Positions 34,364-43,915 of a stretch of DNA of 64,000 bases are shown in pieces. The notes under the pieces were generated by a model. The model saw only the letters and a list, made by a program, of their open reading frames with translations, was not told where the DNA came from and ran no database searches. The stretch's first letter is position 1; each line of letters starts with the position of its first letter. The DNA lies in assembly GCF_932526225.1 (NCBI RefSeq), contig NC_064045.1:14998442-15062441 (forward strand), read 5' to 3'. The stretch comes from Nematostella vectensis (lineage: Eukaryota; Cnidaria; Anthozoa; Actiniaria; Edwardsiidae). The translations under genes were made by a program, and so were the position numbers.

Positions 34364-36104
34364 TCACAGAAATCTCTCCCTCCCCAACCGTTTTGTTTTC
34401 AGTTGCAAATTACACTCCTTCTCCTGCCCTTCTTCTGAATGAACCTTGTGCTGTTTCTTTATATGTTTTCTCAGATCCGTCATGTGTCCATACGATTTGT
34501 CGCAATGCTCACACGAAAATGGTCTATCTCTTCTATGAACAACCTTGATGTGTCTTTGTAGATAGTCATACCTGTGAAAACACTGCCTACATTCCTTGCA
34601 TTTGTATCTCTGTAGAAGTGTTGACACTTGGTGCTTGTTTTGTGAATCAAATGTCTGACCAGACTCAAGCTTCAGTGATTCTTGCTGACTAGTGGAGGTC
34701 TCTGTACGGGTGGGCGGTCTGACTGGGTGGGCAATGAGACGTTTTTCTTTTCGGTGTACTGTTTTGACATGTCTTACCAAACTATCCTTCCTGGGGAATT
34801 CCTTTCCACATTCCACACACTGGAAGACTTTCCTCGGCCTTTTCCCATGGGTAGGCTCAATTGGCACCTGTTTCTTTGAGCCCGCATGATCGTATGACAA
34901 CAATGCTCGACGCTGGTTGGACATACAGCCTACTTGTTTGTTCCTCTGTAGAAGTGCTGACACTTGAAGCTTGTGTTGTGAATCAAGGGACTGATCAGAC
35001 TCAAGGTTCAGTGATTCTTGCTGACTAGAAGAGGTATCCTTATTCAAGGCGTCATAAGCAACTGGGTGGGCTGAAGGCAAGTGTTGTTTTAAATTACGTT
35101 TTTTTTTTCTGTGCACTGTTTTAACATGTCTTACCAGATTATCCTTCCTAGGAAATTCCTTTTCACATTCCTCGCACAGGTAGACTTTTCTCTGCAGAAG
35201 TGTTGACACTTGAAGCTTGTTTTGTGAATCAAGAGACTGACCAGCCTGAAGGTTCAGTGATTCTTGCTGACTAGTGGAGGTCTCCTTATCAAATGCGTCA
35301 ATAACAGAGGGCAGGTGTTATTTTAAATGCCGTTTTTCTTTTTTGTGCACTGTTTTCACATGTCTTACCAAACTACCCTTCCTGGAAAATTCCTTTTTAC
35401 ATTCCTCGCACAGCAAGACTTTCCGCAGCCTCCTTTTCTCCAGAGTAGGCTCAACTGCCAGCTGTTTTTGTGAGCTTGCATGAACGTATGACAGCAAAGC
35501 CTGAGGCTGGTTGGACTTAGGCCCTACTTGAAGAGTTGGTGAACATGAAATCGATAGATGATCTACATGCCTTTTTAAATTGTGTTTCTGCCCAAAGTGT
35601 TTGTGATAGTACTCACACTTATATAGGTTTTCCTGTTTTTGCACTGTTTTCACATGTCTTTTAAGATTATAAGATGTGAGAAGTTCTTTCCCACACTCCA
35701 AGCATTGGCGCAATTCTTTTTCCTTATGCTGAAGTTCTTTCCCACACTCCAAGCATTGGCGCAATTCTTTTTCCTTATCTTGAAGTTCTTTCCCACACTC
35801 CAAGCCTTGGCACATTTCTATTTCCTTATGCTGAAGTTCTTTCCCACACTCCAAGCATTGGCACATTTCTTTTTCCTTATGCTGAAGTTCTTTCCCACAC
35901 TGTTCTTCTAACTGGGTCGCAGCGTTTGGCCTCGAATTCATCATGAAATTGTTTATTGGTTTGAGAAATCTCCCTGTCAATATCACCCCCATCAGCTGTG
36001 TCCATGCCCTGTCGTATATCATCATAATCATAACCATCAGCCATGTGGAAAGCCAAGTTTTGTTGTACTTCAGCCAGTGCATTAAGTTGATCTAATGCTG
36101 ACAA
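34364..36104 (-). pseudogene. C2H2 zinc-finger gene interrupted by a stop codon and a frameshift
   Basis: Reading from 36104 downward, an acidic protein-like start (SALDQLNALAEVQQN, then DGYDYDD and DGGDIDREISQ) runs to about 35930. There the frame must change by one base to continue into zinc-finger sequence (QLEEQCGKELQHKE). That frame goes through half-finger repeats and C2H2 fingers to a TAA at 35320-35318. The same frame then continues to a TGA at 34366, with fingers such as YLCEECEKEFPRKDNLVRHV, FQCVECGKEFPRKDSLVRHV, YKCKECRQCFHRYDYLQRHI and FSCEHCDKSYGHMTDLRKHI. The stop stands where an internal repeat of the gene has CAA (near 35091), so a single C-to-T change explains it. The protein would probably bind nucleic acid. 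Either this is a recent pseudogene or the assembly has errors; the downstream 281-residue part could still be an independent gene. Confidence 0.75.
35690..35900 (-). repeat. 51-bp coding minisatellite in the zinc-finger gene
   Basis: Four to five tandem 51-bp units encode 17-residue repeats of the type CLECGKELQHKEKELRQ. Each has the C-x2-C half of a finger but no histidine pair. The period keeps the frame, so the array was tolerated in coding sequence. Confidence 0.88.
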
Positions 36105-36674
36105 TGTAATGATAGACTCCCCTTCGATTCATCCAATCTAGTCAGTCCTTCTGTAAAGAATCATACAGATATAGGACCACTGAATAAGAGGGTCTGGGCA
36201 CAAAGTATGAGTTAGAACACACTGGGTGGTTGACGAAGGGAGTATAAAAGTGAAACACGCTGGGTGGATGAGGGGAGTAAAAAAAGGGGTGTTTACTCTA
36301 GCCCACATGGGTTTCTCCCAGGTGGCACTCTAATTAAACCCAAGGTTTGTGTAGACACTCTGGTTTTCCAAGACTTTTTAATTATCTTAGTGTTTTAAGT
36401 AGATTCAAGGTTGTAGCACAAGGAAAACTAAACTTTGGCTAACCTTAGTGTTTGAAAACTTCTCACTCACCAAATTCACAAGTTAACTGACAGTGAAAAA
36501 ATTAGCCCCAGTATTGAGCAATTTTATTTTTCAAAAGTTGGAGAGGAAAAAAATTTTTTTTTCGCTTCTCAGTATATACTTCAAAAGGGAACGATAAAAG
36601 GGCTGACACACAGGCTATTAAAAAATGTCTGCATTATCTTTCTAGGTTGCCATAACCTGCGCACGCTTTCCATG

Positions 36675-36777
36675 CAGGGGCGGATCCAGAAGTAAAAAGA
36701 AAGCAAAGTATAAAGAAAGGGGGGACTGGACTTATTGTTCACCTGGGCCCCCTAGGCCCTCCCTAGATCCGCCCCTG
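36675..36777. mobile_element. MITE with CAGGGGCGGATC ends, CCATG duplication
   Basis: CAGGGGCGGATCCAG pairs with CTAGATCCGCCCCTG, flanked by CCATG on both sides (36670-36674, 36778-36782). The 103-bp element has no coding capacity. Confidence 0.85.
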
Positions 36778-36938
36778 CCATGGTTACAAACTTCCAGAAA
36801 CCTCTATTCAGAGAAACTATTCAGTACAAAATAAATGCAAAATTTCTGCAAAGATCAACATATATAATAACAACATAGTACATATCTCAAACATTCAATT
36901 TTTTAACTTGCTTTCCATTGCTTGCATCAACACTCTAA

Positions 36939-37108
36939 CAGGGGCGGATCTATGGTTGGGCCGAGTGCCCCCCCCCTATTTTCAGGTATTTGGCTCAGAA
37001 AAAACAAGAAATATAAGGTAATCCATGGAAGAACAGTGAATCTGGCCCCTCCTTCCTGGAAACCCTTGCTTCAGACCCCCCTTTTTGGAACTCCTTGATC
37101 TGCCCCTG
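36939..37108. mobile_element. Second CAGGGGCGGATC MITE copy
   Basis: CAGGGGCGGATCTA on the left and TTGATCTGCCCCTG on the right; the flanks TCTAA and TCTAC may be a mutated five-base duplication. It is longer than the copy 260 bp away and shares only the ends and some C-rich interior. Confidence 0.75.
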
Positions 37109-37365
37109 TCTACGCTTGCATGCATTCCCAGGGTAACTTGTCAATCGCCTGTCTTCGCTTGCATGCATTCCCAGGGTAACTTGTCAATCGCCTGTCTTCG
37201 CTTGCATGCATTCCCAGGGTAACTTGTCAATCGCCTGTCTACGCTTGCATGCATTCCCAGGGTAACTTGTCAATCGCCTGTCTTTGCTTGCATGCATTCC
37301 CAGGGTAACTTGTCAATCGCCTGTCTTCGCTTGCATGCATTCCCAGGGTAACTCATCAATCGTTT
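37080..37365. repeat. 43-bp minisatellite, 6 copies
   Basis: Near-identical units with CTTGCATGCATTCCCAGGGT and AACTTGTCAATCGCCTGTCT. The array begins in the right edge of the MITE that ends at 37108. Confidence 0.93.
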
Positions 37366-38499
37366 GATAATCAAACTCAACCAAAAGGCAAGTGATCAAT
37401 TAGGTTCAGTAATAATCACTCACCAATAATTATTTCAACCAAAAACAATGAAACGTTTTGAGTTTGATTGCAGAGCCTGGGGGTGGATTTTCCAGAAAAG
37501 TAGACGGGGGTGTTCAACCTATCTTTTAGGGTATAAAATTCTTCTGTTAGGAGGTGTTTTAGGATTTTTCTGATTCTGCCATTTTTTAGGGGTTTTCATG
37601 CATGGGGAAGAGGATTTTTCCGATTCTGCTATCTTTTAGGGTGTCTCACGCTAAATGGTGGCCCAGTCGCTTGAAAAGTATTTTACAACCAGACCCAATG
37701 TGCTATCTCTTAGGGGTAAAATTTGTTGTTGATCACGCCCTTAGTGCTATCCCTTAGGGTTAAAATTGATTTTGCGAGCACCCCCCGTGCTGCAGAGCCA
37801 AACCAAAACAAGTCAAAGGATCATTGTCCGACTGAGTTCGATAGAGATTTTGCTCTGGTAACATTGGCATGCATTGTTTAAGCTATTATACAGCATAAGC
37901 TTAAGACAAAAAAGGGATTAAGTAGGTGAAGCGAGAAACCAAGTCACGCGTTTTTTTCTAAAAAGCAAAACGGCCTTCTAATACGAATCCTTATTAGTAT
38001 GAAGCTTTATAAATATTAAAGCTTCAAACTTCACACATTGAAAAGTTATTAATTTATACAATCCGGTGACACCAAAATGCAGCGACCTAGCAGCAAAGTG
38101 GTTGTTCTTTCTATAGTAATGGGTGTTAGAATTGAACCAAACCAAACACAAGGAAGAACAGACCTATCTTGTTTGAGCTTTAGACTCTTCGAGTTCCGTC
38201 CGCCATCTTTGAAAAAAAATTAACCGCTGGTCAATCTGAAGGCGCAGCCATGCTTTTCATCATAAAGATAGCGCGGATTTAAATGTTGTGCTTGACCAAT
38301 CAAATGACTAGAATAGCCAAGTTATCCCTGGAATAGCGCTATTCCGCCTTTCCGGAACCGGCATTGTATTGAAAAAAGATGAAAAGATGAAAGATCATAA
38401 CCCCCCACCCCCTCTAATCTAGACATATCTGCTGTTGCTGGCTCTGGGTGGTCCACAAGAGCTTGCAGTATATCATAACAGCTGGGCTGGTGACGTCAC
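37366..38499. other. Intergenic upstream of the zinc-finger gene / 3' of the GPCR
   Basis: No gene seen. Between 37500 and 37790, diverged tandem phrases (TGCTATCTCTTAGGGGTAAA, CTATCCCTTAGGGTTAAAAT) form an old repeat related to one near 33.8 kb. Confidence 0.45.
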
Positions 38500-39576
38500 C
38501 TAGCTGTTCTCCGCGTCCGACTTCTCGTCCGACTTCTCGTCCATATCTGCGCCCCATATTGGGATGTCATAAGAGCTTGGGGCTTCAGCGTCTGCTCTAG
38601 CCGTCAATACAAAAGACGTCGCCATAGTAACGCCCTTAGCAACACCATCGTCACGACCTTCAAGCTCTGCACTGGGCATGACCTCATTCCCACGTGAGAA
38701 CAGAGCCTTAAAGCTGGCCTGGAACTGCTCGTCGAGGCCGAGGTACACGAATGGGATGACGGTGGAGTAGAGGATGAGCAAGGTATGACTTGTCAGGTAC
38801 AGCACGTCCTGCTCGGAAAACGTAGAACTGATGTTATCGATTAGGTACATTACTAGGTTGGGAAGCCAGCTCACTGCATATATCACCATGACGACCAGTG
38901 CTGAGTGACTCAGGCGTCTCCTGGCGGTGAGAAGTGCACGCTGGGATATTGCGGTCTCGGTTTTCCAGCTTTGTGAGATTTTCCTGTGGATCTTGCTAAA
39001 CAGCACTCCCATGATTATCAATGGCAACACACCGCAGCTTAGGAGCCAGAGCGTCGCGTAAAATGTCTTGAACGTAATCGTCCATTCATTGGTGCATTTA
39101 CTTTGTGTGACGTCATACGTTTGCGTAACAAAGTCTGGAAGTACAAAAACTATAGCATAGAGCCACGAGCCCGCGATCACTATGTTCAGCTTGCGGCGTG
39201 TGAACCTCCCGTATTCGCTGCGTGGATGAACCACCACGAAGTATCTCTCAAACGCTATTACCACAAGGGTGAAGACAGCGGCCTGGAGCCCAGTCCATGA
39301 TAGCGTGGACTGCGTCACGAATTTACACAGGAATCCCGCAGCAATAGAGGAGTTCGGGTAGGTGATTGCGTCATTGATGACGTAAGCAGTGGGTATGAAG
39401 AATACCCCGACTAGTATGTTGGCACAGCAGAGGTTGGTGAGAAGGAGGTAGGTGGGTGTGGTCCGTAGGGTCTTACTGCGCATGACCGTCAGCACCCCGA
39501 GGGTATTCCCTATGACGTCAGAAGTGATGAGGATGGAGAAGATGACACGGAATGTCAAGTTTGATGAGGTTGCCAT
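38500..39576 (-). CDS. Class A (rhodopsin-like) G-protein-coupled receptor, single exon
   Basis: 358-residue seven-helix receptor, intronless like many cnidarian peptide/amine-receptor relatives; the ligand is unknown. The start is the first ATG of the frame, giving a very short N-terminus with one N-glycosylation site (NLT). Landmarks: TM1 GN (23-24); TM2 NLCCANILVG, where the usual Asp 2.50 is Asn53; disulfide cysteines C84 and C161; TM3 end ERY (110-112) in place of DRY; TM4 around W138; TM6 with SWLP (CWxP-like); TM7 STVIPFVY, where the Asn of NPxxY is Ile. The tail is long and ends in acidic repeats (DEKSDEKSDAENS). The closest mood is peptide-type receptors, but no subfamily can be assigned. 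The frame is clean, so it is likely functional. Confidence 0.92.
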   Translation of the reverse strand: MATSSNLTFRVIFSILITSDVIGNTLGVLTVMRSKTLRTTPTYLLLTNLCCANILVGVFFIPTAYVINDAITYPNSSIAAGFLCKFVTQSTLSWTGLQAAVFTLVVIAFERYFVVVHPRSEYGRFTRRKLNIVIAGSWLYAIVFVLPDFVTQTYDVTQSKCTNEWTITFKTFYATLWLLSCGVLPLIIMGVLFSKIHRKISQSWKTETAISQRALLTARRRLSHSALVVMVIYAVSWLPNLVMYLIDNISSTFSEQDVLYLTSHTLLILYSTVIPFVYLGLDEQFQASFKALFSRGNEVMPSAELEGRDDGVAKGVTMATSFVLTARADAEAPSSYDIPIWGADMDEKSDEKSDAENS

Positions 39577-42434
39577 GGCGCCACGCCTCCAACAGACCTT
39601 AAATGGAGGTGAACAAGTCAGTGTGTAACAACTGAAATATATTTTGTTCGTCGATCGATGAGATCTGAAATGGCTATAAAAGGTGTGAATGACTTCGTGA
39701 TAATAATAAATTTGCGGCAAAACATAGATCGAAATATTATAATTGTAAACCCGTATTTTCGAGACATCCCATCATTTAGAGTAGTATGTTGTGGAGAGTT
39801 TTCTCAGTAAAGTAATAGCATAGTATTGCCTTTTATTACCAAAGGTGCCGCCTGCTAGAAATTGAATACGAAAGAAAATGCCTTTTGAATGTCTTTTACT
39901 GCGGGTTCTGATCTGCGAACATTCTCGCCAACGTTTTTTAACTCCTTAACCATCTGCTTTCCGTCAATCAAAGCCATTGATTCTTTTTCATTGGCCAACA
40001 CTGGAACACTCTCGCTCATGTCATTTTACCGCAAAGTGCTGACCAACTCAAGGGAAACAACAGAGCAAAATTTACATTCCGTTCCAGACTTGAAGGTTAT
40101 TACTGGCTTAACTGATGGAAGCCACAAAACGGTGAGCGGTTGAAATGATTGAAATTGTTTGTCGATTTCGCATATTATTGGACACCGCTGTAATCGCCCT
40201 TTTAAGTATTTTTGTGAAGTAATTATCTAGTTTTATCTCCTACGGATGACTGTCTGCAGGTGGGCTATTAGACGTCGCAACAACAATATGGTGAATTTCC
40301 CATGTACTATTTTCGTCTTCATAGTTAGAGCCGCGACTCCGTATACTCGAAAGCTTAACTTGTTTTTTTTTTCAGATATAATTTGAATAAAAGTGGATAA
40401 AAGCTTGCTGTGTTACTCACAGTTAGATTTGTTAAAAGAGATAGAAAGTCCTTTCTATATTTAACATTTTTCAGTTTTTATCTACCAAGCTCTTATCCGC
40501 TGGGTTTTCCTTTTGTAGCGATGCGCACAGATGTGGAGTTAAGCCCATCTTTATTAATGTTTGATAAAGGGGGGAAAGCTTCTTTTTTACTTCTTAGTTC
40601 GTCTTTTTCATGTGTGCGCGCAAGATGTTGCCTGCTTCGACAATCGATAGGGTAATAGCCCTCTCTATAGGAAAGCAAGAGTTCATTTTTTGCTTTAACA
40701 CTAATCGGTTTGTAGTTTACGCTTTTTCGAGTCTCCAAATCCGCTCTCTGCCAGATGGAGGAAATGCACCATTTGACACGACAAGGATCAGCTTCAATCG
40801 TTTTCTCTTTTAGCCGACACCAGTGTGAAGGCCCTTTTGGAATCTAAAGCGAATAGTTATACTACGGTAAACGTCTCCCCTTTTTTAGATAGAAGAAGGG
40901 ACACAGATAGCTAAACAGGTACCTTATTCCGGCTGTTTTCTTTCCCCCTGTTTCTATTGCCTTCTTGATGAATCCTTTCTGCGATGTTCTTTCAAGTTTC
41001 TGAAGGTTTTTTTCGTGCTTGCTTGATCCAGGCAAGCTTTGAACAATAATATACAAAATTAAGAGTAATTTTAAGCAAGCGTTTACGCAACCGCCTTTAA
41101 GCTTTCTTAAGCGACAAATGGCCCCTACTTCCGAAAGCTCACGAATTTTATTTCCTACTTGAACAAGAAATGTCAAAATTTTACTTTTTAATGAGTTTAG
41201 GAAGGTAATGAGGCAGAGTTTCCGTTCGATAACGACTGATAAGTTTCGTGCGATTTTTCGTATACCTCAAACCTTCCTCGTCGTTGCGATTGAATGTAAT
41301 TCCATTCAATAAGGATTTTATTATCTACAAACATTTTATCGTGAGTGTAATGTAAAAATAAAATAAGAAATAAAATATCTAGCCAACAGAGAACACTTCT
41401 TGAATCAAATGGAATAACTGATGTCGGACATTATTAAAATGCTTTTAACACCTTAAATATTAGTCTAGTGCGCAGAAAATGTGATTACTACAGATTTCTT
41501 GAAGGTTTATGAAATGGTTGTCTTTATTTGCGCAATGACAAGCCAAGTGCAAAAGTCAAACAGAAATCCCGTCCATGTCATTTCGGTATTTTTTTTTTTT
41601 TTGCGCGCGATTTATTAACTACCAATAACTATGTTGGCATAATTCAAAATATAAACTGATAACCTCATATGTTCAATTCAACAAAATAGGTTTTGGTTCA
41701 AGAAAGAAAGAAAAAAAATCCTAAAAACAACATTTACCTCGTAGGTTTTTGTCCTCGACTCCACCAAATTCTCACTTCTCAGAAACGTTCCAGGAATCTT
41801 GCGATTTCCAAATTGACTAGCTCTACAATAGTTCCATGTGGGAATATTTCTGATATATGGTATAAGATTCCTTGCTCATCTCTCTTTGATGTGTTCAAAT
41901 TTGGGTTCGCGCTGTCCGTCGCTGTTATCTCGTCGTCCAGTCTATTTCCCCTGTCGCCATATGATGGTGATTCTCGGATTTTCCGCGACGATGGCTATTT
42001 GCCGACCAATGCACAGTTTGTACCCTGAATCATGCCGTGGCTGCTAGGGATCTTCGTGTGTTCACCGGTATTCAAGTGGCGGTTGGGCGATTCAGTTCTA
42101 CAAAGTGGCAGATTTAGTGCGATGTAGTCGAATTTACATGGCCCAGGCAGGTGCGTGTCTGTGTGTCTAAACAGACCGCTTGTGCAAATAGCTCACGCCA
42201 AAAAGCGCGGCATCAAATGGCTCAAAAGACAATAAGTTCTTGAAATTGTACAAGCAATGTTTTATATTACCGTGGAAGACGCACGCTTTGCTTGAACATT
42301 CTACAAATTTACTTTTTTGATGGACGCAGCAATGTAAAACTTGCAAAACGCAATCCCTGGGCGCGTTAGGCTTTTTTGATGATGGGGGGAGGGGGGGGGC
42401 TAGGGTTGCAGTGGTGATACTTGACTGGACACAG
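39577..42434. other. Intergenic, no gene recognised
   Basis: Several frames of 80-110 codons exist on both strands (for example 40862-41176 minus, 41693-42028 plus), but none shows a domain, signal peptide or convincing exon borders. A G-run lies near 42383-42400. Confidence 0.45.
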
Positions 42435-43256
42435 TCAAGTACAACGAGTTACGTGACCCGATAGAGCAAGTTCATACAAGATTCTGTAAATTAATGCTAC
42501 GCGTTAACAGAAGAGCCACAAACAAAGCTTGCAGAGCAGAACGGGGACAATTGCCAGTTATAGTCGAGACAAAAGCAAAAGCGATATCATTTTGGGCGCG
42601 CCTTCTGACACTTGACGAAAACAGAATAGCAAAACAACCATATCTGGACGAAATGAGTTTTACGAATTCGCGGAACTGGGCAATGGAAATGAAATCACTT
42701 TTATTTCAAAACGGTTATGGCTACTGTTGGGGGTACCAAAGCGAGGCTACCTTAGACACTAAATTAATTAAACAACTTTATAAAGAATTCAAACAGAGAT
42801 TAGAAGATATCGAAATACAAGATTGGGGATCAAGCCTTTTCGACGGTAATTCCAGACCAATTGGAGGGAACAAACTAAGAACGATATTCAGAGAATTCAA
42901 ATCAGAATATAAACTAGAGGATTATTTACTAAAAGTATCGAATACAGAATATCGTAGGGCACTAACAAAACTAAGAATGAGCGACCACATTCTACAAATT
43001 GAAAGAGGTCGCTACAATAAAAACTATATAACACCAGAATCAAGGGTTTGCCCGCGCTGTCACACTATGGAAAATGAAGAACACTTTCTTGTCAAATGCC
43101 CAATTTACAAAGAACTTAGAAATACTCTTTTGCAACAACTAAATAAACAATTCCCAAACTTTACAGATTTAATAGCCCCCCCCCCCCCCAAGACATCATA
43201 GCATTGTAGCTAAATACATCTATGACTGCTTTTTAATTAGACAATCTTATTTATAA
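42435..43256 (+). mobile_element. Non-LTR retrotransposon C-terminal fragment
   Basis: An open stretch from about 42435 (VKYNELRDPIEQVHTRFCKL) runs through 235 codons to 43201 with a terminal zinc-knuckle-like segment VCPRCHTMENEEHFLVKCP. This is the region found after the reverse transcriptase in LINE ORF2 proteins. At the C-run near 43178-43190 the frame shifts and the homologous end continues (SIVAKYIYDCFLIRQSYL) to a stop near 43256. No reverse-transcriptase core remains. It differs from the CR1/L2-like copy at 5.2-7.6 kb. Confidence 0.75.
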
Positions 43257-43738
43257 ATATCAGAGATTTTAAAATGGCCTATATACTTCTTTGTTCACGG
43301 CACTCTGTCTGTCTGTCTGTTACCGGTATAGGATTTCGAGATTCTTCCAAATAAAAAGACTTATGGGTAAATAAAGGACACACATTTTGTTATGCTTTAT
43401 CCTATTTTTTAAAATTCCCTACGTATTAAGATTGCAATAGGCCTGTTCCAAATATGCATCTCATCACTTCTCAAACAAAATCAAATAATGACACACCATA
43501 CCAAAAAAACCCTGGAAGTCAAGGCAAGAACGATGCACTTTCAAGTTGCACTGCCCTTCTTTCAGTAAGCGATTCCTTCCGTTTGTCTCTACGTGTTAAC
43601 TAGTCAATAGATAAAGTTCTTACATTTTGCGTTATTATTTTTTTCACGTTAAATTATTACATTTTGCGTTGAAGTCATAACATTTCGCGTTAAATATTTA
43701 TCACATTGTACGTTGAAAGTTCTTACATTTCGCGTAAA
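43257..43738. other. Spacer with TTACATTTTGCGTT-type repeats
   Basis: No gene. From about 43615 to 43740 the phrases TTACATTTTGCGTT, AACATTTCGCGTT and TTACATTTCGCGT recur at irregular spacing, a small degenerate repeat. Confidence 0.5.
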
Positions 43739-43814
43739 GTTCCCTGCTAGCAGAGGCCTCTTTTCTCTATTGCCCAGCGAAATGAAGAGAAAAGAGGCCT
43801 GTGCTACCAGGGAA
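43739..43814. mobile_element. 76-bp foldback element upstream of METTL22
   Basis: GTTCCCTGCTAGCAGAGGCC and CTCTTTTCTCT are mirrored by AGAGAAAAGAGGCC and CTACCAGGGAAC. Related ends occur at 26622-26692. It lies 100 bp before the METTL22 start codon. Confidence 0.8.
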
Positions 43815-43915
43815 CGCGTAAAGTGGAGTAGGAGCACCATATTTGTTTTCCTTTTCGTCAAAAGGTTCGGGTTACCTGTGTAGTGTCATAGTCACGGCCT
43901 CCCTGTGGAATCAAG

